Part shown: piece after piece, positions 7,593-15,601 of the stretch | Layout: the number at the start of each line of letters is the position of its first letter | Numbering within the stretch: position 1 is the stretch's first letter | From: Brevundimonas sp. | GTDB lineage: Bacteria; Pseudomonadota; Alphaproteobacteria; Caulobacterales; Caulobacteraceae | NCBI RefSeq assembly: GCF_030704825.1 | Contig: NZ_JAUYNX010000022.1 | Span: forward strand, 109,594 to 173,593 | Reading direction: 5' to 3' | DNA length: 64,000 nt | Translations under genes and position numbers: made by a program | Notes under the pieces: generated by a model | Seen by the model: only the letters and a program-made list of their open reading frames with translations | Told to the model about the DNA's origin: nothing | Databases searched by the model: none

Positions 7593-9091
7593 GAACTACT
7601 CTCCGGGTCCTCGGCAGCGCAATGCCTCTGAGCGTTTCTCTCCGGGAACAACAACGCCCACAATGGCCCCGCCCAAAAGACAGCCACGAGGGCGGTCTGT
7701 ATCGCCTTCGTCGCCCAAAAAGCGCTGTCGTGGAACCCCCAGCCGAAATCCAGAATGACCAGGGTCCCGACCAGCACAGCCACCACGGACGCTACGCTTC
7801 GCGCGAAGGACGGCCAGGGAAAGCGCCATCGGAAATCGGATCGCGCGGAAACGGCGATCGGAATGGACAACAGGAGATAGGCCACGGCCAGCCCGAACGC
7901 GACCCCGCTCGCACCGGCAGCCTCCGCCAGCAACACCATGACGATTGCGGTCACGACGAGGAGAAGGGCGTTGAACATCAGCAGCCGCCCGGTTCGCTTC
8001 ACGATGAAGAGGCCGTTGTAATAGACCTGAAAGACGCTGCGGCACAGATTCGCCACGGCGCCGCCGGCGAGCACCCAGGCGGCGAACGCATAGCCCGGCC
8101 CCGCCGCAAGAAGCTGGACGAGCCCTTCGGCGCACATCACGACGCCAAGGGTCACGACCGTCAGCAAGGTGAGATTGTCCTTCATGACGTGGGGCAGCAT
8201 CCCCTCCACCGCCGTCCGGCCCGACGCGCCATAGAGATTGATCAGCCGGGTGCTGTAGGAGGAGATGTAGGCGGTCACGGCGATGGCCGTGCTCTTGCCC
8301 AGGATCGCACCGAGGCCGTAGACGCCCATCGCGCTCAGATCGATGTACCGCGCCAGCACCACTCCATCGAGGTTGAGCACGAGCGCGAAGAGCATGGTTC
8401 CGAACACCAACGGTCCGGTGAAGTGCAGCGAATGCCGGAGATAGGCCAGCCGCATCCGACCGCTCAAGTGGCGCGCCAGGAAGCCGAACGCCGCGAGCAT
8501 CGCGACGGACTCAGCCAGGATCATGGCTTGAAGCGCGGACGTGATGTCGCCCTGCCCGTCGCCAAGGAAGAGCCAGAGGAAGAGAATGAGCGCCGCGCCG
8601 TAGACGAGATTGAGGACCAGCACGCGCCTGGGCAGCTCCAACGACTTGATGAGCGTCAGCGCCAGGCTGCGCGTGGTCATGACCAGCGACCAGACGCCGA
8701 CATAGAGAGGGAGGAGGCCCAGGGGAATCGCCAGATTGGGATAGAGCCACGGCAGAAGCGCATGGCCGGCCAGGGCAAGCACCGCGGCGAGGAGCAACTG
8801 CACCACGCCGGCCGCCAGGAAGATCGTCGCAAGGAAGCCCTTTTGATCGTCGCCTTCGAAATCGATCCGCAACCGGAGGATCGCGCTGCCGAAAAGTGCG
8901 CTCATCACCATCTGCAGCGACATCACGATCTGGGCGAAGATCACATAGGCCCCGAAGTGCTGCTTCGAGAGGGCCCAGGTCAGGATCGGCAATGAGACCA
9001 GGACATAGGCGTGCCCCCCGATCCCCGCGGCGAGATACCATAGCCCGTTGATGTTGATCCGGCGCCGGTGAGCTTGGATATCGGAGGTCAG
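7580..9091 (-). CDS. wzx: Polysaccharide flippase, Wzx-like (start uncertain, probably CTG)
   Basis: A polytopic protein of about 500 residues with 12 or so hydrophobic segments, matching Wzx/MOP-superfamily flippases that move undecaprenol-linked repeats across the inner membrane. The in-frame sequence upstream of the first TTG (8992) encodes NGLWYLAAGIGG, clearly the missing first helix. No ATG, GTG or TTG occurs there before the stop shared with the upstream gene at 9131-9133. The best initiator is CTG at 9089-9091, with AGGG nine bases upstream. TTG at 8992 would remove half of helix 1. The 3' end overlaps wzy by 13 bases. The family call is firm; the start is not. Confidence 0.83.
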   Translation of the reverse strand: MTSDIQAHRRRININGLWYLAAGIGGHAYVLVSLPILTWALSKQHFGAYVIFAQIVMSLQMVMSALFGSAILRLRIDFEGDDQKGFLATIFLAAGVVQLLLAAVLALAGHALLPWLYPNLAIPLGLLPLYVGVWSLVMTTRSLALTLIKSLELPRRVLVLNLVYGAALILFLWLFLGDGQGDITSALQAMILAESVAMLAAFGFLARHLSGRMRLAYLRHSLHFTGPLVFGTMLFALVLNLDGVVLARYIDLSAMGVYGLGAILGKSTAIAVTAYISSYSTRLINLYGASGRTAVEGMLPHVMKDNLTLLTVVTLGVVMCAEGLVQLLAAGPGYAFAAWVLAGGAVANLCRSVFQVYYNGLFIVKRTGRLLMFNALLLVVTAIVMVLLAEAAGASGVAFGLAVAYLLLSIPIAVSARSDFRWRFPWPSFARSVASVVAVLVGTLVILDFGWGFHDSAFWATKAIQTALVAVFWAGPLWALLFPERNAQRHCAAEDPESSSCGN

Positions 9092-9130
9092 CGGTCTGTT
9101 CCCTGTTGCAAGCGCGTCGGCTTCACATGC

Positions 9131-10231
9131 CTACTCTTGCGCCGACAGGACGGACAACAACTCTCGCGCATGATCGTCCCACGTCCATGCCGGCGCCGTC
9201 GTCGGCAGGGGCGGAGCGGCCAGCATGGCCTCCAGCTTCGTCGCCATCTCGGCCGCGTCGCCCGGAGTGAAGAAGACGCCCTCCCCCCCGGCCACTTCCC
9301 GCAGCACCGGCAGGTCGCTGGCGAGGAAAGGCCTGCCCAACGAGAGCGCCTCGACAATGCCCAGGCCAAAACCCTCGTACAGGGTCGGGAACAGGTGCAC
9401 GTCCGCCCGCGCCGATACGGCGCCCAATACCTCGCGCGGGACGCGCCCCGCCAGGTGCACGCGATCCGCGACACCGCAACGAAGCGCGACAGCGTTCAAA
9501 TCGGCCAGCTCCGCCGCGTCTCCCCCGGTCACCACGAGCTGGAGCTGGTCGTAGAGATGCGGCGCCCTCTCCTTCACCAGGGCGAGCGCCTCCAAACTCG
9601 TATGCTGCGACTTGTGAGGAAGCTTCGCGCCGGTCTGGAGCAGCAGGTAGGGGCCCTGTGTCCATGCATCGGGAAGCGTCGCGCCGCTGTCGCCCGACAG
9701 CGACGGGACCGCCTCGGGAATGGTGGTGATCCTGGCTGCGGCGGCCGGAAAATGGCGGGCGACCTCCTCCGCCGCGGCCCGGCTCGGAGTCACGATGGCT
9801 CGGGCGGCGCGGATGGACACCGACACCATGATTTTCTGCGCCAGGTTGAAGGCCGGGCGATATCGCGGAAAGTTCGACCGGTAGTAGAAGGCGGCCAGGT
9901 CGTGCACCATCAGGACCGTCGGGCCCGGGACGATCGGCATCAGATTGAACGGAAAGAAGGCGACGTCCCCCTTGGCGGCCCGGATCAGCGACGCGGCGAC
10001 GCGCTGCTCCTCGGCCAGCGCCAGCACCGTGCCCCGCGGCATCGGATGGTCGCGCACTTCGATCCCGGGAAATTCGCGGATGAACCAGTCGCGCGAGGCC
10101 GAGGCGCAGAGCACGATCAGCCTGTGTGACGTTGCGACGCGCGCCAATGCCGACAACATGTGCGCCAGATAGACTTCGGCCCCGTATGTCTTTCCGGGAT
10201 TGAATCGCAACGCCGATAGTACAATATTCAT
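9131..10231 (-). CDS. GT4 glycosyltransferase
   Basis: A 366-residue GT-B enzyme. The N-terminal domain begins MNIVLSALRF, and the acceptor half contains VLMVHDLAAFYY and IVTPSRAAAEEVA. The C-terminal donor domain has LLLQTGAKLPHKSQ, HLAGRVPREVLGA and the family EX7E motif as EGFGLGIVEAL. The enzyme would add one sugar to the lipid-linked repeat in the cytoplasm; donor and linkage are unknown. The ATG at 10231 is preferred because GGGGAT lies nine bases ahead; a GTG three codons upstream is too close to that site. It is followed by wzx with a 39-nt gap. Confidence 0.88.
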   Translation of the reverse strand: MNIVLSALRFNPGKTYGAEVYLAHMLSALARVATSHRLIVLCASASRDWFIREFPGIEVRDHPMPRGTVLALAEEQRVAASLIRAAKGDVAFFPFNLMPIVPGPTVLMVHDLAAFYYRSNFPRYRPAFNLAQKIMVSVSIRAARAIVTPSRAAAEEVARHFPAAAARITTIPEAVPSLSGDSGATLPDAWTQGPYLLLQTGAKLPHKSQHTSLEALALVKERAPHLYDQLQLVVTGGDAAELADLNAVALRCGVADRVHLAGRVPREVLGAVSARADVHLFPTLYEGFGLGIVEALSLGRPFLASDLPVLREVAGGEGVFFTPGDAAEMATKLEAMLAAPPLPTTAPAWTWDDHARELLSVLSAQE

Positions 10232-10270
10232 GTCGTTCACATCCCCGGCGGCGACAGTTCTCGCGCTTGC

Positions 10271-11893
10271 TCAGCTTCCAAGGGCATGGAATGGCCTGCC
10301 GGTCAGACAGGCCTCGATAAGATGATCGAGTTCGGGGATCCCGCCGGGCGCGAGGGCGGTCTCGTCGTCGAACAGATAATCGATGAAGCGGGGGCCGCGC
10401 ATTTCCGCGAGGGGCAGGATTATCTGTCGCCGGACATGATAGTGATAGCCAAACCCGAGCGCGGCCTCGACCATTTCCGGCCGCGGCTGCAAACCCTGCG
10501 CCATCTGGCCAAGCAAGTCGAAGTAATCCGCCTTTGAAACAGGGTCGAAAGAGATGCCCTTCCCACTGAAATAGGCCTCGCCGGCGGTCAGGACTGGCTT
10601 GCCCTGGACCGCGGCCTCGAGCCCGAACTTGGAGCCGAAAACGAGGCATCCGTCCACTTCCTCCAACACGTCGTAGCTCGAGGTGGAGCTACCCGGTGCG
10701 ATCAAATGCACGTTCGGTGGCAGGGTCTCGAAGGCAGCGTTCAGGATGTCAGCGGACTTCTCGCGTGTCTCGAAACCCACGCGGATTTCCGCCGGGTGCG
10801 CCCGGATGATCAGCGACAGCTCCGGGCGCTCGGCAAACCAGGCGACCGTCTCCACCAGCCAGTCATTCATCGTCGCAAAGAATTTGGGCTTGAAGGAAAT
10901 CTGCGCGTCCCAGCCCAGATTGGGGAACATGCCGAAGACCCTGGCCTCCGAAGCGATACCCAATGTCTGGCGAAGCGGCGCCCCGAGCGGTTTGGTGCCG
11001 GCGTAGTAGTTGATGTTGTCGGAGTGGCTCGCGCTCCCCTTGCGCGTGATGTACTCGAGCAGTTCCGACCGGCGCACCGGATCAAGCGCCTGCCCCTGCC
11101 AGACAGCACCCGTCTCGGAAATCACATCCTGATGATAGCTCTGGTTGTGACTGAACAGGAACGCATTGCTCTTATACTGGAAGCCCCACGTCACGAACGG
11201 CGTGCCCACCATCTTGAAATAATCGCAGAAGACGCCCCACGAGGCATAGATGCCATGCGAGCTGATCAGCAGCTTTGGCGCGTAGGTTTCGTGAATTTTA
11301 CGTGCCGCCTCGAGGGAAACCAGCGCGGTCAAAAGGAAGCCACGGGCGATTTCGGGCTCGGCCTCCACTTCCACCCGGCTTTGCAGGAAGTAGCGGCACA
11401 AGGAGCTCATCACCTGCCGTCCGATATCGACACCATATTTGGAGTAGGTCGGAATCTGCTCGATCGGCGCGGCGGCTGCCTCTGCTCGCAGGGACTCCAG
11501 CGTGGCTGCGCCGAGCAACCGGTCGAAATGGAGCGGCGCCTCGCCGAATGAGCGCACGAAACGCTCGGTGCGCCAAAGGTTGAGATACCGATCCCGGAAG
11601 CGCTCGCCGGAGACGAGATAGCCGTCGGCGAAATTCACTGCCCGTTCTCCGACGCCGATCAGGGGCCGGTAGCCGCGCTGCCGCAATGCTCTTGCCAGGA
11701 CCAGTTCGAACCAGCTTGCGCCCGACGTGACTCGAAACGGCAGCAGCACCACATTCCCGCGGTCGGCGCTGATATCGTCGACCGCAGCGACGCGTCGCCC
11801 GCGAAACGCGCGCGCCGACAGCGGATCCAACGCGTTTGAAACACGCTGAACGAGGGGGTCGAATCCGAGGCGAAACCCCTTCAGAGGCAGCAT
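10271..11893 (-). CDS. Capsule polysaccharide biosynthesis protein, KpsS/KpsC-like
   Basis: A 540-residue soluble protein. The second half resembles the Capsule_synth (KpsS/LipB) fold: LLISSHGIYASWG, then LIIRAHPAE, HLIAPGSSTSSYD, and CLVFGSKFGLEAAVQGKPVL followed by GEAYFSGKG. In well-studied systems such proteins are beta-Kdo transferases that build the lipid linker of ABC-exported capsules, but diverged relatives occur in Wzy-type loci as ordinary glycosyltransferases. Here it lies among wzx, wzy and a nonulosonic-acid operon, so it may be the transferase that uses the CMP-activated sugar; that is inference. The ATG at 11893 was chosen over an upstream in-frame extension overlapping the methyltransferase gene. 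Confidence 0.65.
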   Translation of the reverse strand: MLPLKGFRLGFDPLVQRVSNALDPLSARAFRGRRVAAVDDISADRGNVVLLPFRVTSGASWFELVLARALRQRGYRPLIGVGERAVNFADGYLVSGERFRDRYLNLWRTERFVRSFGEAPLHFDRLLGAATLESLRAEAAAAPIEQIPTYSKYGVDIGRQVMSSLCRYFLQSRVEVEAEPEIARGFLLTALVSLEAARKIHETYAPKLLISSHGIYASWGVFCDYFKMVGTPFVTWGFQYKSNAFLFSHNQSYHQDVISETGAVWQGQALDPVRRSELLEYITRKGSASHSDNINYYAGTKPLGAPLRQTLGIASEARVFGMFPNLGWDAQISFKPKFFATMNDWLVETVAWFAERPELSLIIRAHPAEIRVGFETREKSADILNAAFETLPPNVHLIAPGSSTSSYDVLEEVDGCLVFGSKFGLEAAVQGKPVLTAGEAYFSGKGISFDPVSKADYFDLLGQMAQGLQPRPEMVEAALGFGYHYHVRRQIILPLAEMRGPRFIDYLFDDETALAPGGIPELDHLIEACLTGRPFHALGS

Positions 11894-11940
11894 GATCAAT
11901 GGGTCTCTTTCGTCGTGGTGGGGATGGTGGCGCACGCCTC

Positions 11941-12789
11941 TCAGGCTGGACGTCTGCCCCACACCAGGAACGCCTGCCCGAAGCCCTCTTCGCACAACCA
12001 CGGATTGCCCATGGGCGCGCCGGCGGCGCGCTCCTTCAGCATCTTCTCGAAATGCGCGACGAGTGCGGTCTCGGCGGCGGGCGCCATCAGCGAGAAGGGA
12101 AAGGCGGTCGAATGGCTGATCATCGGGAGCGGATAGGTGCCGATCGCCCGATTATCCTCCAGGCCGACTTCCGCCATCGCCTCCAGATAGCGGGGCGACA
12201 TCGTGTCGGACCGGAACACCTCCACCTTCTGCATCCCGTCCACCTGTGCGGGGACAAGCGCCTTGATGATGTCGTTGATCCACTCATAGTCCTTCTGGAC
12301 GTTTTCCGGCATGCTCGGCACGACATAACCGATGAAGAGCCCGCCGGGCGCGAGGATCCGGGCCTGTTCGCTGATCACCGGCGTGATTTCCTCGAAATGC
12401 TCCAGCAGGCCGATCGAGAAGACGACATCGAAGCTGCCGTCCTCATAGGGCAGCTTGAGGCAGTCGCCCACATCGAAGCTGGCGCGCAGGCCGTTCGCGT
12501 CAAAGGCCTTCTGCGCGAGCTCGATCGCCTTGGGGGAGAGGTCGAGCAAGGTGCAGTCCCAGCCGGCATCCGCGAAATAGGCGCTCAACGAGCCGCGCCC
12601 GCACCCGACCTCAAGCACCCGGCCCGGAGTGTCCCGGCCGATCAGCTGGGGAAAGGTGAGCCAGTGGTTGCGGAACGCCAGCTGGATCTGGTTCTGCGGG
12701 CTCCCACGCGTCCAATGGAGATAACCCGCTTCCTCGGTCGTGCGCCAATTCGCATCGAAACTCGAACCGTCGCCCTTGAAACTATCCAT
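11941..12789 (-). CDS. Class I SAM-dependent methyltransferase
   Basis: A 282-residue methyltransferase with a textbook motif I, VLEVGCGRGSLS (residues ~58-69), followed by the acidic strand end in CTLLDLSP and motif II/III regions PYEDGSFDVVFSIGLLEHF and LAPGGLFIGYVV. This is the Methyltransf_11 pattern. The ATG at 12789 has GAGGAGAG six to seven bases upstream and overlaps the NeuA stop by eight bases, implying coupled translation. Position directly after the CMP-sugar synthetase suggests sugar or nonulosonic-acid methylation, but the substrate cannot be read from the sequence. Confidence 0.85.
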   Translation of the reverse strand: MDSFKGDGSSFDANWRTTEEAGYLHWTRGSPQNQIQLAFRNHWLTFPQLIGRDTPGRVLEVGCGRGSLSAYFADAGWDCTLLDLSPKAIELAQKAFDANGLRASFDVGDCLKLPYEDGSFDVVFSIGLLEHFEEITPVISEQARILAPGGLFIGYVVPSMPENVQKDYEWINDIIKALVPAQVDGMQKVEVFRSDTMSPRYLEAMAEVGLEDNRAIGTYPLPMISHSTAFPFSLMAPAAETALVAHFEKMLKERAAGAPMGNPWLCEEGFGQAFLVWGRRPA

Positions 12790-13501
12790 TGATGCTCTCC
12801 TCAAGCAAGATTTGCGCAATCCTGAAATCTGTCATCGTATCGATGGTGATCGCCCGTTCCTCAGGAATGATCACCGCCGAAATGGTTTCACCGTAGATGG
12901 ATCCGGTTCTCCGCAACATCTCGACGGCAATGACGTAGATTAGGCCGGTGCGGACAAAGATGGGGGGCAAGTCCTGGCGGCGGGCCATTCGCACGTCCGC
13001 CGGCAGGATCCAATGTGCCTTGTGCTCGTCGTCGAGCGTGAACATGGCGCTGGGGTGTCGCTGACCCGCGTCGTAGCCGGCGATCACTGTATCGGCCCGG
13101 CTTTCCAGCGCGAGATTCACCGCCGCATCGATATCCTGCGCCAGGACCGTGGGACTTGTGGCCTGGACGAGTGCGACGTGCGTGAAATCCATCCCTTCGC
13201 GTTCCTGGAGCGTATCGAGCGCGTGGCGAATGACATCGATGACCAAGCTCTTGTCCTCGGCCAGATGTGGAGGGCGCAGCCAGGGCGTTCGAAGGCCGAA
13301 ACGGCGCGCGACCTCAAGGATCGCCTCGCTGTCGCTACAGCACAACCGATAGTCCACAGTCTTCGCTTCTGCAAGCGCAGCCGCCGCCCAGCCAAGCAGG
13401 GGGCGCCCGTGGAGGGTCTTCAGATTCTTGCCGGCGATTCCCTTGGAGCCGCCTCGCGCGGGAAGCAGGCCAAGGACTCGGGCGACCGACGTATTAGCCA
13501 C
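12782..13501 (-). CDS. neuA: CMP-nonulosonate (acylneuraminate) cytidylyltransferase
   Basis: A 239-residue protein with the NeuA signature LLPARGGSKGIAGKN at the N-terminus (CTP-binding loop). QATSPTVLAQDI lies near residue 112 (canonical QPTSP) and RRQDLPP near 180 (RQD loop contacting the sugar), and TIDTMTDF provides the second acidic metal site. It activates a 2-keto-3-deoxy acid with CTP. It is a complete, full-length enzyme. The GTG start at 13501 overlaps the dehydrogenase stop by eight bases, and the gene is the last of a four-gene nonulosonic-acid run. A second such enzyme is encoded at 40012-40686, so this one probably serves the capsule sugar only. Confidence 0.92.
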   Translation of the reverse strand: MANTSVARVLGLLPARGGSKGIAGKNLKTLHGRPLLGWAAAALAEAKTVDYRLCCSDSEAILEVARRFGLRTPWLRPPHLAEDKSLVIDVIRHALDTLQEREGMDFTHVALVQATSPTVLAQDIDAAVNLALESRADTVIAGYDAGQRHPSAMFTLDDEHKAHWILPADVRMARRQDLPPIFVRTGLIYVIAVEMLRRTGSIYGETISAVIIPEERAITIDTMTDFRIAQILLEESING

Positions 13502-14438
13502 AATGCACCACTTCGTTGACGATATAGGCCGCGAGGCTCTGTTCGGTCAGGTGCATCGCGTCGCGGCTGGCGCCGCCGATGTGCGGTGTGACCAGGACGT
13601 TGAAACCGTCGCGCGCCGCTGCAACCAACGGATTCCGCCCCAAGTCGCCGGCGACGAGGTTCTCGCGCGCCAGAACGTCGACCGCGATACCGGCGAGGTG
13701 ACCGCGGCGCAACGCGAGCGCCGCCGCCTCCTCGTCGAGGATTTCGCCCCGTGCGGTGTTGATCAGCAGCACGCCCGCCCGCATCTGCGCGATCTCGGCC
13801 TGACCGATCAGCCCGTCGGTCTCCGCCGTGTACTTTGCGTGAATGGACAGGATATCGCTCGCCGTGAGGAGATCGGCCAACTCGGCCCTTTCGACCTGTT
13901 GATCGGAGAATGCTGCATCATCCAGATACGGATCGCATGCCCGCACATGCATCCCGAATGCGCGGCCGTAGCCGGCAACGTGCCGGCCGATACGGCCGAA
14001 GCCGATAAGGCCCAACCGCAAGCCCTGCACCTGCCTCGCCTGAAAGCGGTCCCGATCCCAGCGTCCGCTCTCCACCACATCCCGCGCGGCAGCGGGTATG
14101 TGACGAAGCAGCGCCAGCAGAAGCCCGAACGCCAGCTCCGAAGTCGAGGTGACCTGTTCGATCGCGGACGGGCAGTCCCGCAGCGAAACGACGCGAAGTC
14201 CGACTTCGTCGCAATAGGCGGTATCGATGTGATTCAGCCCGGTCGTCGGCGTCGCGATGAGCCGCAGCCGGGGAAAAGCGGACAGCAGCTCGCGACCAAT
14301 ATAATGTCCCAGTCTCACAACCAGGAACTCGACATTCGACGGATCCGGAGCGGTCGCGAGATGCACCGGCGCGAGTTGTCTGTAAAGCGCCACCGCCGCC
14401 GGACTATAGGCCTCGGGTTCCAGGATCAGGACGCTCAC
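13494..14438 (-). CDS. D-isomer specific 2-hydroxyacid dehydrogenase
   Basis: A 314-residue member of the phosphoglycerate/lactate dehydrogenase family. The NAD site is LGLIGFGRIGRHVA, the catalytic arginine sits in INTARGEILDE, and the catalytic histidine in TPHIGGASRDA. The glutamate region is VLARENLVAG. The family interconverts 2-keto and D-2-hydroxy acids. It is embedded between neuC (4-nt GTGA overlap) and neuA (8-nt overlap), which makes a role in the nonulosonic-acid pathway likely. Plausible substrates are the 2-keto acid sugar itself, or pyruvate/PEP-derived keto acids giving a lactyl-type decoration; this is speculation. It lacks the C-terminal ACT domain of longer SerA proteins. 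Confidence 0.88.
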   Translation of the reverse strand: MSVLILEPEAYSPAAVALYRQLAPVHLATAPDPSNVEFLVVRLGHYIGRELLSAFPRLRLIATPTTGLNHIDTAYCDEVGLRVVSLRDCPSAIEQVTSTSELAFGLLLALLRHIPAAARDVVESGRWDRDRFQARQVQGLRLGLIGFGRIGRHVAGYGRAFGMHVRACDPYLDDAAFSDQQVERAELADLLTASDILSIHAKYTAETDGLIGQAEIAQMRAGVLLINTARGEILDEEAAALALRRGHLAGIAVDVLARENLVAGDLGRNPLVAAARDGFNVLVTPHIGGASRDAMHLTEQSLAAYIVNEVVHCG

Positions 14439-15601
14439 GTTTCGTAGATGTAGCTTAGGCGCTTCTGCGCGCGGGGCCGGAACGCCTTGACCGCTTCCAC
14501 GATCCGGGGGCTGGCGTCGCCGATGCCGTAAAGCCCGTCGATCGCGTATCGGCCGTGCGCGAGTTGGCGAGTCACCGAGTCCAGGACCGAAGCCGATTCG
14601 GCGGCGCATGTGATCAGGTTCGATCCGTACTCGCGCCCCTCTTGCCGATTGCCGACGAGAACGACCGGTGTGCCGGAGAAGGTGCTGTCCCGCACGAAGC
14701 TGGACGAATTGCCGACCGCACAGGCCGCCCGCATCAGGACCTTCTGATAGGTTACCGGCGGAAGGTTCTTGAGCAGGCAGAGCCAGCTGTCGCTATTGTG
14801 CTCGCGATACTTCCGCAGCACCTTGGAAATCTGATCGGACCCGGCATCGACGTTTGGCCACAGCCAGACGGTCGGCATACCCACTTGTTCCAGCGCGGCG
14901 AGCAACTGCTCGACCTGATAGGTCTGGGACGCGATTTCAGTGGTTACGGGATGGAAAATCACCAGCAGATAGGGTGCGTCTGGATAGACCGACGCGCCGA
15001 CGGACGCTCTTGTGAAAACTTCGCGCGGCAGGTCCCCTTCGAGCGAGAGGATATAGTCGCCGACCGGACAGCCGACATTGTGCACGGTTTCGGCGGGCTC
15101 CCCCATCCGCCGAATGTAATCCGCCGCACGTTCCGTCGCCGGGAAATGCATATGGGACAGCTTCGTGATGGCGTGCCGGGTGCTCTCGTCGATGGATCCC
15201 GACACCTCTCCGCCCTGGATATGGGCGACAGGGATGTTCATGTAGGCCGCCGCGATCACTGCGGACAGAGCCTCGTAGCGATCGCCGATCATCAGCAACA
15301 GGTCCGGCGCCAATCGATTCAGAGCAGAGGTGAATTCGATAACGCCAAGGCCGATGCACTTCGCCATCGTGGCGGGCGTCGAGCCCTCGATCTCCAGATA
15401 GACTCGATCGTCGATGCGAAAACCGTCCTGCTCGACTTCGTTGGCCGCCATGCCGAACCGCTCGAGGAGCATTGTTCCGGCGCAGATGGTCAGCAACTCG
15501 ATCTCGGGATCCCGTGCCAGCGCCTGCATGACGGGACGCATGCGACCGTAGTTGGCGCGGTCGACGAGCACGACGCAGACCCGGCGGGGCGCATCAGCCA
15601 T
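14435..15601 (-). CDS. neuC: UDP-N-acetylglucosamine 2-epimerase, hydrolysing (NeuC-like, divergent)
   Basis: A 388-residue protein with the NeuC fold: MIGDRYEALSAVIAA, AHIQGGEVSGSIDE and TKLSHMHFPAT are all in place, and VGNSSSFVRDS contains the conserved GNSSS. NeuC enzymes hydrolyse and epimerise UDP-HexNAc to free ManNAc-type sugars for condensation by NeuB. The N-terminal nucleotide loop is LVDRANYGRM, where canonical proteins have TGTRADYG (compare TGGRADYG in the second copy at 35492-36652). The substrate may therefore differ from UDP-GlcNAc. It overlaps neuB by eight bases and the dehydrogenase by four. Confidence 0.87.
   Translation of the reverse strand: MADAPRRVCVVLVDRANYGRMRPVMQALARDPEIELLTICAGTMLLERFGMAANEVEQDGFRIDDRVYLEIEGSTPATMAKCIGLGVIEFTSALNRLAPDLLLMIGDRYEALSAVIAAAYMNIPVAHIQGGEVSGSIDESTRHAITKLSHMHFPATERAADYIRRMGEPAETVHNVGCPVGDYILSLEGDLPREVFTRASVGASVYPDAPYLLVIFHPVTTEIASQTYQVEQLLAALEQVGMPTVWLWPNVDAGSDQISKVLRKYREHNSDSWLCLLKNLPPVTYQKVLMRAACAVGNSSSFVRDSTFSGTPVVLVGNRQEGREYGSNLITCAAESASVLDSVTRQLAHGRYAIDGLYGIGDASPRIVEAVKAFRPRAQKRLSYIYET

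Noticed and set aside
8511..9041. Alternative frame with ATG start considered for the flippase N-terminus
   Set aside because: It is in a different frame from the membrane protein and encodes no hydrophobic segment.
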